This document shows, one piece after another, positions 1-11,120 of a stretch of DNA of 64,000 bases. How positions within the stretch are numbered: the first letter of the stretch is position 1; each line of letters starts with the position of its first letter. The stretch comes from Oikopleura dioica (taxonomy: Eukaryota > Chordata > Appendicularia > Copelata > Oikopleuridae). The stretch covers positions 2,135,525-2,199,524 of the forward strand of contig OU015570.1 in NCBI GenBank assembly GCA_907165135.1. The letters run 5' to 3'. The translations under genes and the position numbers were made by a program. The notes beneath the pieces were generated by a model. The model worked only from the letters and a program-made list of their open reading frames with translations. It was not told the DNA's origin and searched no databases.

Positions 1-266
1 ATTTCGTATTTAATAAAACTGATAAAAATGACGATTTAGGTTATCTTTTGTCATGAAGAATTTTACAAAAAATGAAAATTTGCCCAAAATTTTGTTGGTT
101 CTTACTTCAATGACGCAAATCGGAGATTGAATTCGGTTGAAAGTGGCTTTTCTTCCTTGATTGTCTGAGACAATGATTAGTGATATGACGTGAGTGAATC
201 AAATTTACGCATTTCTCATGCATCCGTCAAAACAAGGACTGATAAGCCTCGGATTCTTTTCGCGCA

Positions 267-272
267 TATAAG
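267..272 (+). promoter_or_regulatory. TATA-like box of the small membrane-protein gene
   Basis: TATAAG lies about 86 bp upstream of the ATG at 353, within GCGCATATAAGCAGC. The spacing to the start codon leaves room for a short 5' leader. This is a motif match only; no initiator or other element was recognised. Confidence 0.4.
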
Positions 273-352
273 CAGCTCCTTCTTTTCGAAAATCAGAAAC
301 CGTCACAAAATAGTTTTTGATCGAGAAACTACTAAAAACAACGAAAATAAAG

Positions 353-670
353 ATGTCCAACGAAGCTAATGCTCTCAGCGATCCAACCTTTTTAGCTGTC
401 GTGCTCGGCTGTAAGTATATTAAGATGGATTGAATAAGTTTTTACTTCTTAATGATTAGATGAAAAATTTTGATGGTTTTAGTCTCTCTCGCTTTCTTCA
501 TTATCATTTTGTTGGTAATCTACTGCGTGTACAAGGAATATAGACGTTCGCGAGCCAATTCTACTAGGGAAGACCTTGTTCCCTTAACTCCGGTCGAAAA
601 CGTTCCTCGTGCATCAAAAAGTTATCACTTGTCTCTTCCAATCAACATCAATCGAACTTCCAGAAACTGA
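353..670 (+). CDS. Small single-pass membrane protein, two exons
   Basis: Exon 1 is 353-410 and exon 2 is 483-670. They are separated by a 72-bp intron (411-482) with GTAAGT donor and TTTTAG acceptor. The spliced product is 81 residues. A short polar N-terminus is followed by a hydrophobic segment (about residues 14-37, rich in L, V, I, F) and then a basic YKEYRRSR stretch, the usual positive-inside flank of a membrane helix. The rest is a polar tail. The ATG at 353 is chosen because it splices in frame; the exon-2 frame alone has no good start. A TATA-like box lies upstream and AATAAA at 836-841 may be the polyadenylation signal. I do not recognise the family. It is one of the few genes here with no sign of being mobile. 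Confidence 0.6.
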
Positions 671-674
671 TTCT

Positions 675-2230
675 GTCAGTATTTCTTTCTACTGGATTAA
701 AAAGTAAGTCTTTTCAATTACTCAATATTAACATGTTTTTAGAAATAGAAAATCAAGTAAAAACTACAAAATCTCCCGAAAAACTCATTTGGCGCTAGCA
801 TCGATTGGCTGTAATTCTACTCTGATTTGTTCCCAAATAAATTCTGCTTTCGCGAAAAAGCGTCTCATTTTGTCCGAAATAATCTTTGGGAGGTCTCCTT
901 CCGAAAATTTGATGAGTGGAATTAAGTGAAGCCTATTCGGTTTTGAGTTAAATTTGTGAAAAAGAATGATTTTAAGGCAAAATTTGATATTTTATCGCGG
1001 TTATTTACTTCTAATTTATCTTGAAAAACAAAATCATCTGGGCTTTAATTTGAGAAATCGAGAAAAATGTCTTAGGGAGGACTCCTCCCAAGTCTTTTTA
1101 ATTTTTTCAAAATAAACGACGCTTTACAGTATAAGTATAAACTATTTTTACAATTTACGATAAGATTAAAGTTTTGTCTTTTCAATTAATTTTCAAAGAA
1201 AAATTGTCTAATCGGAAATATGATAAAGCTTAGAATTTTCAAAATGAATTCGATAATTTTTGACCAAATGGTTCTGACGCGAACAGCCGCAAGAGAAAGA
1301 TTTTCACAGATTCGGCAATGCTCGACTTGTTTGATTACTTTCGATTCCTCTTTTGTTTTTTTCCTCGACTTACTGGGAGCCCACTGATTCACACTTTTGA
1401 AAAGATCGGCCTCGTTTTCGAGAATTATTTCAACCAAAACCAGTTTTTGTGAGTGAAATATTTTCACGAAAACGTCGCCCAAGTTTGCTTCATAAGCCCT
1501 TCGAAGTGATTATAAATCATTGGTGAGCTCTCGTCTCACAGCTTTCGCAAATCTTCTGGCTTTAGTCCATTCATATTCATTTCGATCTCAGAACTTGTTT
1601 CCCTGCGCTAGTTTTGTTAAGATCATGGAACGTTTTAAATTATTAGTCGCAACCAGGGCTGGTAAATTAGCGCACTATTTTCTCTCGAAGAAAAAATTAG
1701 TGCACTAATTTTTTAGAGACATTTTCGCGTCTTTCGCGCCTTTAGTGCACTAAAATGACACTAATTTTTCCTCTTGGGGAAATTAGTGACTTTTCGAGAG
1801 CTGATCAGCACTAAAGACGCGAAAAAAGGCTCTTTTTCATCATCTAATGGGCTCTTCCCGGATGATAGTTTCATGGAAGACGATTTTTGTCAGGGAAGAA
1901 TTTCTTCAAACTGAAACTGCTGGATATTTAAAAATCAATGCATCATAAATATTGGGGAATCCGAAAATTTACTGATGAGAATTCGCGACCACGGGCAAAA
2001 ATCAAAAGATACAGCTGTATACGCACACACTCAGTCATGTGAGGTTTTTCAGACAGGATTTAATGAAAAGTATCAGCAAAATAACCCGAAGTCCCGGTTT
2101 GAATATCTCAAATCGAAATTTACCCTGCTGCATAAGAATCTATCGTATGACAAACGAAAACATGATTCTATTGTCAAAATTGGGTTCTGCCTTATCGAGC
2201 GCAAAAGATTGGCTTTTTTGACTACAAGAG
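675..2230. other. No convincing gene; AT-rich with small palindromes
   Basis: Apart from the polyadenylation signal at 836-841, only weak open frames occur. One minus-strand frame at 1186-1482 has no ATG start and a hydrophobic C-terminus; I cannot support it as a gene. The stretch holds two GGGAGGACTCCTCCC-type palindromes (888-903, 1075-1089) and a cluster of TTAGTGCACTAA palindromes near 1666-1760. Confidence 0.5.
1666..1800. repeat. Cluster of TTAGTGCACTAA palindromes
   Basis: Complete or partial copies of the 12-base palindrome TTAGTGCACTAA occur several times in about 130 bp, with T- and A-runs between them and GACGCGAAA / TTTCGCGTC arms around 1726-1835. It looks like a decayed foldback element. 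No target duplication was found. Confidence 0.4.
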
Positions 2231-2233
2231 CAA

Positions 2234-2728
2234 GGTTATGTGGTTTTGATACAAACTACTGTTTTATCATTCTCCTGTAATATGCCGTGAGAAACTCGAG
2301 TCATTGCCAGATGGATAGTAGGCTGTGTGACTTTTCCATTAAAGGAATTTCTTATTTTTTGAATCGTTTCTGCATTTCGTCCGCAGCCAAAGGCGTAAAG
2401 TTGGTCGCAAAAGTCGGAATGAATTTTTTTTAATTGTTTAAATTCAATTTCAAATATTTCGTTGGAGCTTCCTTTAATAATGTATCCTAATTATTGCGTT
2501 TTCTCCAAAACGAAGTCCAAATTTAACCTTTGGGACAATAATATCGCTTAGGTCTCCGAGTTGAGACATATCGCGGATGAATATTTCATCCATGGATTTC
2601 TCCTTAAGCTTGCAAAGCTCAAGGATGATTCCCACATGAATCATCCACAGTTCCCTATTGGCTGGGCTAACTCGCCGCTCTATATTCGGCCAGCGTTTTT
2701 CCAATTGCCTAAAAGACCACTCTCCCAT
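2234..2728 (-). pseudogene. Unrecognised minus-strand gene, one frameshift
   Basis: An ATG at 2728, with an in-frame stop a few codons upstream, opens 84 codons that look coding: mixed charged residues, RWPNIERR, a run with K/E-rich helices. The frame stops near 2474, but a neighbouring frame continues for about 80 more codons to a stop at 2234-2236, with an equally protein-like composition (for example FGCGRNAETIQ). The simplest reading is a protein of roughly 165 residues broken by one indel near 2485. I do not recognise the family. It lies beyond the env end of retrotransposon M on the same strand, so it could be a further part of that element or a separate locus. Confidence 0.4.
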
Positions 2729-2739
2729 TTCAGAGTCTT

Positions 2740-3570
2740 ATTCTTTTATGACTCTTGTTTTGGGTTTTAAATTCGATGCAAAAACAAAAGTCCGGTCTGA
2801 CCGGATTCGGGGTTTTGTCAAGATTCTCAAATAAGTGTCAAAGTAGTAAAAAGTCGAAAATTTTTGGGTAAAAACTGAGGTTGTTTATTAATCCTTACTT
2901 TTTGAAAATATTCGTCTCGGTTCTCTGTCTCTCGAAATGCGATCTGACGAAAGTGCTGAGATTTTTGCTGATTATAAAGGTTGCTCTGATCCTAGCTTTA
3001 AAGATATTTCCGTTCCCATTGACGTAACCATTAAATTTATATGCTAATTGCCATTTTGTTTGAAGTGAAGAAATAATTGGTTCCCACGCTAACGACCCTA
3101 ATTGGTTATAAAATTTATAGTCTGAGAAGGTTGCTTTACCGCATCTATTTCGGTACTACTTTGAAGTTTGAAATTCATTGGAATTTCTACGCATCGATTT
3201 TATAAGGAGGTCTCCTCCGTTACTCAAAAATTTGACGATTTATTTCACGGGAGGACTCCTCCCGAAATAAAAATTCGTGATTGGCTACGCTTTGTTTGTG
3301 GCGCAGTTCGCGGCGCACCAGAGTTCATCATCGTTTTGCTTCTGAAATAGCGAGCCTTGAATAAAATAATATCGAATAAAAAGATTGCGATCGAAAAATT
3401 TCCCTTGCGATTTTAAGGTTAAAGCTGAAAAACTTTCTTAGTCAAAATTTAATTTTACAGGAATTTTTCGTTGATTGGAAGGACTCTTCCGCAACCAAAG
3501 GTTCCATACTAGGCGTAAATTGATAGCGCATTGTAAGTCAGGATGATGGTAGAAAGCCGAAATTTGTATT
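2740..3570. other. Noncoding stretch beyond the 3' side of retrotransposon M
   Basis: No gene seen. It carries three more GGAGG-CCTCC palindromes (near 3206, 3248 and 3478). If M has a 3' LTR it should lie here, but I could not match any part of this stretch to the sequence beyond M's gag (12.6-13.5 kb). Confidence 0.4.
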
Positions 3571-3571
3571 T

Positions 3572-4808
3572 TTAGTGTGATCTTATTTTATTCTTTTTCC
3601 TTGATCTTATTTTTAGTCCAAAAAACATACCAATTGTCTTAAGGAGACAAACTAGCAAGTTTTTTATTATCGTAAGTGATATGATTACTGAAATTATTAA
3701 AATTATGAAAAACGAAACTGAATGATAAATCGTCGAGACTCCTTTAACATTTTCAACCTTTTTTATAAATTTTCCAATTTTGCCTGTACCTGGTAAAAAT
3801 TCTAATTCCGGTAAAAAGGTGTAATTTGTGTGGGAGCTAAAATTATAATAAACGTCAAAGTAAGAAGCGTAATAGTTTTTCGGAATAACTAGACTTTTTC
3901 TGTCACATAAAATAAGGACGTCCGAGTTGGTGCTAAACGTTTTAGGCGGCAAAAGATGTGTGCCTTTTTCGAGAACTTTTGTTTTCATCAGGTCACTTTC
4001 TCCCGTAATAATCTTAGCACTGGTTTTTGTTGAAAGGAGGGCTCCTCCCTTTCCAATTTGGAAGCGGCAATCTTGTCTTACTGTTTTTTCTTCACAATTT
4101 AATACCGTGGATCTGTTGCCAGAAATAAGGGATTCTACGCATTTAGCTTCTTCATCATCGTCTTTTAATAACTCTAGAGGGCAATCAAGAATATTTTCGG
4201 TCTTTTTGCATTCAGGCGCAATTTGAATGGAAGACTTTGACATAATTATATGGCCTTTTGGAATTTGTTTTTGATGGAAGTCATTTCCCACTACTTCGGC
4301 GCCTTGTAGAATTTCTAATTCATTGTGGAAATTATGCGAAACGACAATTGGCACTCGTAATTTGATTTTGATAATAAGACTAAAAGTTTCAAGTTCGTCC
4401 TTGAATAATCCTTCTATCGAAATACGGTCTTTGCAAAATATTTTTAAGCAGTTCTTTGGGCTCATTTTCGGATTTAAGGCTTCGCAATGTCTAACAAATA
4501 ATTCTTTTAGTCTAAAATCCATTTTCGAGATAAGTAAATTAAGGGTGTCCACATACTTATCTACCATATTTTCTGCAATTTGATCGTAAAATAAATGGAC
4601 TCGATTTCTATGGATTTCGCAAAAACTTGTCTCAAGCTTGAAAATTTCCCTTCCGTTAGCTATTTCTAGGTCTTTTATTTTTCGAATGTCATTTTCCGAT
4701 AGATCGACTAAAGAATTTCTTTTCTCCCCTCTGGACGTAACACCTTCGTACATTTTATGTAAGATATATCCTCACCCGGTCCCCGCAGCGGCTCCAGCAA
4801 GTGCAATA
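3572..4808 (-). pseudogene. Env-like glycoprotein of M, C-terminal part
   Basis: The long open frame 4753-3572 (393 codons) is the membrane-anchored half of the M env. It has a long ectodomain with scattered cysteines and N-x-S/T sites. Near the C-terminus lies one strong membrane segment (hydrophobic run SFFIILIISVIISLTII) followed by a short basic tail ending in RSRKKNKIRSH. Upstream of the first ATG, 4771-4808 encodes a small Gly/Ala-rich hydrophobic stretch typical of a fusion peptide, cut from the frame by a TGA. The short element R1 (4809-5216) separates this part from the N-terminal part. Family: class I fusion glycoproteins of errantiviruses by position and layout; no sequence search was possible. 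Confidence 0.6.
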
Positions 4809-5216
4809 CAGTTATTTATGGAATTTGTGGACATTTTTTGTCTCCTAGTTTTCTGAAAAATGTCCACAAATTTGATAAAGAGCCTCGAAAAAAATGTCCC
4901 AACGAACTTGTTTAAATTTTTTATAAGAAAGAAAATTTGATGATTTTTCTCAAAAAATAATGAGAAAAAGAATACAAGATTGAATCTAAAGACGTAAATC
5001 TAAACAAAAATTAAGATTTTTGACGAAAAACAGTTCTTTGCAGATAAAATTGGCTTCAATTACGAAAGTAAGACCAAAATTTAGAAGTAAAAGATATCAA
5101 TTGAGAAAAAATGTCCACAAATTTGATACCCTCTTTTTTTGGTATGTCCCAAGAAAACCCCTTATAATCTGAAAAATGTCCACAAATTTGATGTCCACAA
5201 ATTCCATAAAAAACTG
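4809..5216. mobile_element. Short TIR element R1 (TA target, CAGT ends)
   Basis: The 408-bp element starts CAGTTATTTATGGAATTTGT and ends with the inverted form (CCATAAAAAACTG). It is flanked by TA at 4807-4808 and 5217-5218. TGTGGACATTTTT/AAAAATGTCCACA arms repeat inside. Near-identical copies lie at 55970-56379 and 63410-63818, with a diverged relative at 60587-61004. TA target and CAGT ends suit a pogo/Tigger (Tc1/mariner group) MITE; it codes for nothing. Confidence 0.85.
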
Positions 5217-6324
5217 TACCTATCTGACGTCGTTTTCTCGAATTCAGAAACAATCTTGCCGATACGTTTGGTGGCGCAATTTGCTTGCCTTCCAATGTTT
5301 CCGTTATTTTGGCGCATCTTTCTTCGGTTGTATCAAATGAAACCACTAGAAATGATCACATAGTAATTGGTACGTTTTCTCCCTTAAGTGGGTCCGAGCA
5401 TGTAATGGCCAAAGAATTATAAATTGTTATTTTACAAAAATTTCCCATTAGGTTATTACTCTCCTCTCTTTTGATTTTCTCAAGATTATTTTCATCAACC
5501 ATAAAGAGCGCAATTCTAATTTTAAAATTATCTTCCATAAAAGCTTGTCCTTCCGATGATTTGAAATATTTTAACTCGCTAGCGCCTATGCCAATATTAA
5601 CTCCTATTTCTGTGATGACCCCCTTAAGTTCTATAAGAATTGCATTTGCACAAATAATGCATTCTTTCCAATCACCAAAAGGATTCAAAATATTTCCCCA
5701 TAACCAATTTTTTAAGGCCTCGTCCCATTTCAGGTTCACCTTCGGCGAAACCGTCAATTTCAGCTTATCCTGGAGCACGTTCACAAAACTTTCAGTAGGA
5801 ATAATTTCACCGTCGCCTTCAGAAAAAGTACTCTTAATTATGCCAAATATTTCATAATCGCTCACTTTTTTGCCAGGTAATAAAGTCCGATTTTTAACTG
5901 GATAATGATGATTTTTATCGATAAAATTATTGTTCAACAATTTTAAATTCGAGTGAGACGATGGTCCTAGGAAATTTTCGAATTTCTGAATTACTGAATC
6001 TCGTTTTTCCAAATGGTTTTCAGCTAAATTTTCACAATAAACCTCTTGGCAGACATTCTCGTTTCCGATGCTCCCGCTTACCCTATCCATAATTTTATTC
6101 GCAATAATTAAATTCAAATTTGGTCTGTGAGTATCATTTATACACATCAATTCTTGGCTTTTTGTTTCTAGTTTAGGAAATCCGAAATGAGCATTTAAAT
6201 CTACAACTTTTGCATCTAGTGTTACTAAAACTTCAGTATCTAAAATTGTCGTCAACGTGTTAGTATCATTATTGAAAAATGTTTGTCCATCTACTATTAT
6301 AAGAAAAAGGTGAAAAAGCCTCAT
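5217..6324 (-). pseudogene. Env-like glycoprotein of M, N-terminal part
   Basis: It starts with ATG at 6324, overlapping the pol stop by four bases. Residues 1-17 form a hydrophobic signal-peptide-like run (LFHLFLIIVDG). The ectodomain continues to about 5356 with cysteines and N-glycosylation sites. The frame then shifts, and the following coding sequence reaches an R-K-R-R dibasic site just before the boundary with element R1 at 5217. A basic processing site followed by a Gly/Ala-rich hydrophobic stretch is the expected junction between the surface and transmembrane subunits. The gene is broken by at least a frameshift near 5350, the R1 insertion and a later stop. Confidence 0.6.
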
Positions 6325-7714
6325 TCTCGATAATATATTATTCTCCTCGGTCTAAGATTCTGTTCATATCCGGGGTTTTGAAATCTCGATGGCGTATTAT
6401 TGGGTTCGATTCTGTTTTGTGAATTTTGGGTTGCTCTCTGGTGAATATTTGAAGACTGGTCGGGTTCGAAAGGATCTGTTTTTGGATCGAGTGGCACTGG
6501 GGCTGGCTTGTCGTTGATCATAAAAATTCCGTCGACGCTGACACGGACTGCGCGATTGCGCACAGCCTCTAACATGTTCTCAGTCATGAACAATTTGCGA
6601 ATCATTTTCTCATTCCTGATGCACCTGGTTTCATTAACCATATGTTCTATCTCTACGGCCCCGTTATTATTCCTTAAAACCAGATACGGCCCTGTACTGG
6701 CGTTCCCATGGCCGAGAGTTTTATTATTTACGACAATCACTACATCACCTTCCTTTATGGTGTCCTCGATAAGTATAGATTTTCTCTTTATTTCGCGCTT
6801 AAAACAAATATAAATTTGTATCCCAAATTTCTCTCGCCTCCGCTTTCTGTTCCTCAGAAAAGTCTCCATAATTATTTTGAATCTCCTCTAAATGTTCTAC
6901 TTGAACAATAAGATTTTGTGGCTGTCCCGATAAAATTTCTGCCGGAACTTTTAAACCTAAATTTTGCTTTGGCTTCGAGTTGTAACTGTTGTGAGCTAGC
7001 TGTAGTCTCTCCGTATCATTCATGTTTAGCTCGTCAGCTAAACTTTGGCACGCTTCTAAATGTCTCCTAAAGATTTTATGCACCCTTACAACTGGGTTGG
7101 CAGTAGGATTGTATCCCGTTGGGTTTGAATGCCTTATCCCATACTTTTTAAGAAAAATGCGGAACTCGTCGCTCCTAAATTCGGGTCCTCCGTCACGTTA
7201 AATCGAGTTTCCCGGACCAAGTGAATATTTGAAAATTAAAATAGTCATCGCCTTAATGACTGATTTCGACGTTTTATCCAAAATTGGCATAATATCTAGA
7301 TGTTCTGAGAATTCGTCTAAAAATGACATTCCAAATGGCGCCGTTTCCGATTTTTTATCTAAGACCAAAAGGTCCAAGCTAAATTTCTGAAAAGGAAAAA
7401 TCGGCAATGTCATGTGTCTTATTGGCTGACTTCTGTGCGGCTTCTGCTTTAACGCGCAAAGATAACAGTTAGCACGCATTTCTCGCATCAGGTAAATTTT
7501 ATTGTTAATGAAAATTCTATCAACTTCCAGTTTTTTTCGAAATCGCGGCTTCCGCGCTATGCCCGTAGGACATATGGAGAGTGATGAGTATTTCTTTCGC
7601 TTGTTTTTCCGGAATAACGTAGCAAAAGTGATTTTTTCTATGGTCAAATCTCATCAAAACTCCTCCTTCCCCTTCTTGAAATTCAGCAGGCCCGATATTC
7701 CAAATGATTATCAT
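6321..7714 (-). pseudogene. Integrase of M (zinc, core and GPY modules)
   Basis: Frames 7714-7520 and 7647-7198 carry the N-terminal zinc region (CYLCALKQ) and the first core aspartate (KFSLDLLVLDKKSE, FLDEFSEH). An in-frame TAA at 7198-7200 sits directly before RDGGPEF, which holds the second aspartate. The third motif region (NPTANPVVRVHKIF) has valine where Ty3/gypsy integrases have the catalytic glutamate. The C-terminal part (6869-6321) has the GPY module TGPYLVLRNNNGAVEIEH that names this group, then a Pro/Gln-rich tail. The env ATG overlaps the stop. Several frame changes make it non-functional. Confidence 0.75.
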
Positions 7715-8132
7715 TTAAGCGAAAAATTCCTTGACAAAAAGGGTCAGCGTCCTGCGCATTTTTCAATGCCTGTAAATCCAGAGTTATTTCAGACAAATGC
7801 CTGTGTTTGTAGTCCTGAAGAACTTCGAAATGGTTAAAATTTTCACTTGGGAGGACTCCTCCAACCCACTCTACTATCTCGCTTTGTTCAATTTTTCCGG
7901 AAGTTGATATTGCTCTGGATAGGCCATCGCAAATTTGAATTATTTCATCTTTAGCTGATGCATATCTAAGTTCTAGGTTTGGGTACTGAAAAAGTGTTAA
8001 AAGGGCTTTCCTGACTCGTGTCACTGGAAATTTTTTAAGCGCTTCACTTTCTTTATAGTTACAAATACTTTTGTGATCACAAATTACCGTTACGGGTACA
8101 GCCTCCGATAAAATATCCTTAAAATACTCCAA
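7683..8132 (-). pseudogene. RNase H region of M, C-terminal half
   Basis: This frame continues the RNase H begun in the RT reading frame: IVCDHKS-like (VICDHKSICNYKES) and QICDGLSRAIS are the usual third and fourth acidic motifs of gypsy RNase H. It also contains WVGGVLPSEN, encoded across a GGGAGGACTCCTCC palindrome at 7848-7865 which keeps the frame open. A frame change separates it from the RT frame at about 8150. Confidence 0.65.
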
Positions 8133-8173
8133 AGCTCTTTGAATCCCTTTAAGCTCGCGATTGCGACTCGATT

Positions 8174-9283
8174 CTAGCTTAAATTTTTCCTCAAAAACGC
8201 CTGACTCAAATGCAATGGGCTTAAAGTCTTGGATTTCCGTTCTCCCACTTTTCCTATTCCAAAGACTGTTCCGAAACCTTCCAGGCTCGCATCAACCGCT
8301 AAAACATAACTTTCCCCCTTACAAGGAATCGGATAAAACGTGAGATTTTCCTTGTTGATTTCGACTTTTAATTTTTCTACCGCTTCGTCAACTTCCTTGC
8401 TACCCTTAAAATCTTTATTCGAGCTTTCCTTTGCTAATGCACTTAGATAAAATTGGGCTCTTGGCAGGGATCTAGTGAAAAAGTTGCAGCTACCCATAAA
8501 ATTCTGAATTTGCTTTTGAGTTTTTGGTGACTCCATTTTCAGAAGTCCTTCCATTTTATTCCTTAGAGGAGTGATTCCGACTGAATTAATCGAAAATCCC
8601 AAAAAGTTAACTTTGCGCTTAGCTATGTGCGTTTTCTTAATATCTAGAACTAAATTATTTTTCAGAATTATTGAAAGTAGCCAGCTTAGCGCCTGCTCGG
8701 TGCTATCTTTACGATGGATGAGTAAAATATCGTCGATGTAAAGTTCGATTCTGAAAAATTTCGCTAGATTCTCTGGCAGAACCAATGTCTCAGCGATAAA
8801 TTGCGAAAATACTGCTGGTGCAAGGCTTAGCCCTTGAGACATTTTTGCATATTGCTAAAGTTTATTTCGGCCACTGAAGGCTGTAAATTTCCGAATTTTC
8901 GGTTCTAGCGCAAGTGTGTTATATCCCGATTTTAAATCTACAGATGTAAATAAAATCCCTGACTCACTTTATTTCTTAAGTTCGTTTATGTGGCTAGCTA
9001 TGGAATAAAATAGATCTCGAATGGGTCGAATAGGCCGTTGTGGCACGTGTAAACACTCATTGAGCCAGGTTTAAAAATTTGTCACCATTCGCAATTTTGA
9101 ATTCTTTTTTGGAATAAACATCGATGGGCTTGACCAACTAGAATTACTTTTCTCAATGGTTCCGTTTATTTCTAATCCCTTCAAGAACTCCAAAATTTTA
9201 TTTTGATCCGCCGATGGATTTCGATAAGCAGATCTTTGCTCGGGCTGTCGAGCCGATCTCGCCAATCTCGCCGATCTCGCCAA
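8174..9283 (-). pseudogene. Reverse transcriptase of M
   Basis: Two frames cover the RT. 9283-9071 holds the N-terminal fingers (GTIEKSNSSWSSPSMFIPKK, then KLRMVTNF). 8842-8174 holds the palm with SQGLSLAPAVFSQF and the catalytic YIDD, the connection, and the start of RNase H (LAVDASLEGFGTV). The stretch between them (about 9070-8845), which should hold the first catalytic aspartate, is not open in one frame. YIDD in place of the common YLDD is a conservative change. Confidence 0.75.
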
Positions 9284-9755
9284 CTAGAGCGTTTCTATCG
9301 ATAATAATTAGCCCCTCACCCTTATTAAAACCCGTTAAAATTCCCGTATGTAAATTGAGACCTTCGAAAACAACATTTTCCGCTCGTAGGTTTTGCACTG
9401 GATCCGGAAGCAATTCCATTTTATCCTTTTTATGTCGATCGAGCTTCTGGAATTTTAAATTTATCTTTATCTGAAAACGCGACCGAGGTTGAATGACTGT
9501 ATCTTCTTGCGCGATCAAGTCTTTCGTAATGTTTTTCAAATTTAGAAGCGAAGAAATATGGACTGGCTCAGTCAATCGGGCTTCTACGGAAAATGAGTGG
9601 ATTGAAATCCCTCTGACTCGGTTCGGCAATTTCTTGAAATTAATATTTAAAAATTGAATAACATTGTACCCGAGAATAATTCTATAACTTATTTTTGGCG
9701 TTATAAAAAGCTCACACATCGGAACACTTCCTCCCTTTTCAAATTTTAGATTGAG
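9198..9755 (-). pseudogene. Protease C-terminal part and RT linker of M
   Basis: This frame includes YRIILGYNVIQF, the ILG motif that closes a retroviral-type aspartic protease, followed by a linker leading toward RT. It is separated from the DTGA half of the protease (10736-10981) by the 975-bp insertion 9761-10735. The reading frame resumes if the insert and one copy of its 5-bp target duplication are ignored. Confidence 0.65.
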
Positions 9756-9760
9756 CACTG

Positions 9761-10735
9761 ATAATTTCAAAAAAATTTTTGCGGGTCTGAAAATCGTAAA
9801 AATTCTGAAAGTGCAGTTTTCTTCAGCTTGTTGAGACGAGTCGAATGGTGGGTCAAACTCTTGATAACTCCAAGGATTGTCCGGTTAACCGGCTTGTTAC
9901 CGGAAAATACGTTTCCGCTCGCCGTTTTTGTTCTAGAAATGCTAGGATGATGAATGAACCCGGAAACTGATCCTTATGGTCAGTTCGGTAGACGGCGGGT
10001 TCCATTCTTTGTGAAGAATGATTCTTTTTTCAAAGAATGGTTCTTTTTTGCGAAGAATCATTCTTTTTTAAGAATACATGAAAGGACGCATAAAAGACAC
10101 TCAAAAGTTCAGAAACAAAATCCTGTCTATGCAAATAACTCAGGAGCGAGTGTGCGCTTCGCGCCAGTTATCAGGGAAACTCCTAAGTGTTTGGCATCTT
10201 AGAATTTTGATATATCCGAAAAACCTTTTTTTACCTCATTTTCTCTAGAATATTGAGAAAAAGAATGATTCTTTAAAAAGAATGGAACCCGCCGTCACCC
10301 GGTCAGTTCTACTGTGGGCAAAAAGATATTGGTCAAATATATAGCGAAACTCTTTTTAACGATAAAAATTCTAAATTTTGTATGTATTTTGTTGTTGCTG
10401 CACCTTCCTAATTTTCGGTCCCATTTTCATAAGAAAATAGAATTTTGGTGATAAGCATCTTATGGTTAGAGATATGATTCTCATTTTTTCACCCACAGAA
10501 GAACTAACTTCAACGACCAGTTTCCCGCTTTTTTTGTCATTCTAGCATTTCTAGAACAAAAACGGCGACCGGAAATGTACTTTCCGGGAAATTGCCGGCT
10601 AACCGGTTAATCATTGGAGTCATCAAAAGTTTGACCCATTGACCCGTTGATTCGACTCGTCTCGACGAGCTCAAGAAAACTGCACTTTCAGATTTTTTAT
10701 GATTTCCGGACCCGCAAAAATTTTTTTGAAATTAT
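9761..10735. mobile_element. TIR element with 5-bp target duplication (CACTG)
   Basis: A 975-bp element with long imperfect inverted ends (about 200 bp, starting ATAATTTCAAAAAAATTTTT), flanked by CACTG at 9756-9760 and 10736-10740. It splits the protease of retrotransposon M precisely. No coding capacity. A 5-bp duplication fits few superfamilies (Transib and some hAT are candidates); the ends do not decide it. A second element (9988-10300) is inserted inside. Confidence 0.8.
9988..10300. mobile_element. MULE-type MITE with 9-bp target duplication
   Basis: A 313-bp element with ends GGTAGACGGCGGGTTCCATT / inverted, flanked by GGTCAGTTC at 9979-9987 and 10301-10309. GG termini and a 9-bp duplication suit Mutator-like MITEs. 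AAGAATGATTCTTTTTT repeats lie inside each end. The centre carries TGTGCGCTTCGCGCC, a motif also found in the middle of other short elements here. Confidence 0.8.
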
Positions 10736-10981
10736 CACTGTTTTCTCGGAGAGCTCGGATATAACGTGACCATCACCCCCTTTTAACGTTAGATTTTCTG
10801 CTTTCTTCCTTCTTAGATTTAATTCGGTTACTAGACTCTCTTCTATCAGGCTTACTGACGCTCCAGTATCCAAAAGACACCATATTTTATTGTTATGAAA
10901 GTTATCTATTGTTATCTGTATTAATGGAAAACTTTTATACACGTTGATCTTTCTGGGAGGATACCTCCCCAAAAATTTCAA
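10736..10981 (-). pseudogene. Aspartic protease of M, catalytic half
   Basis: Encodes WCLLDTGASVSLIEESL: the DTGA catalytic loop of a retroviral-type aspartic protease. Upstream FLGRYPPRK is encoded across a GGGAGG-CCTCCC palindrome (10955-10970). The gene is cut at 10740 by the inserted element; the flap and ILG parts follow at 9755. Confidence 0.75.
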
Positions 10982-11120
10982 TAGCGAGGGTTCGTTTTTA
11001 AAGAGCAGTTATTTCCGAAAATTTCATTTATTTCCTTTTTACAAAGATATATACGCGGTTTTGTTACGATTTTCAAAAATAACAATGTAAAATAGTCACT
11101 AAAACAAGACAAAACAAAAC

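Noticed and set aside
1186-1482. Minus-strand 98-codon frame as a gene
   Set aside because: No ATG start, no family resemblance, basic/hydrophobic composition as expected from AT-rich DNA.
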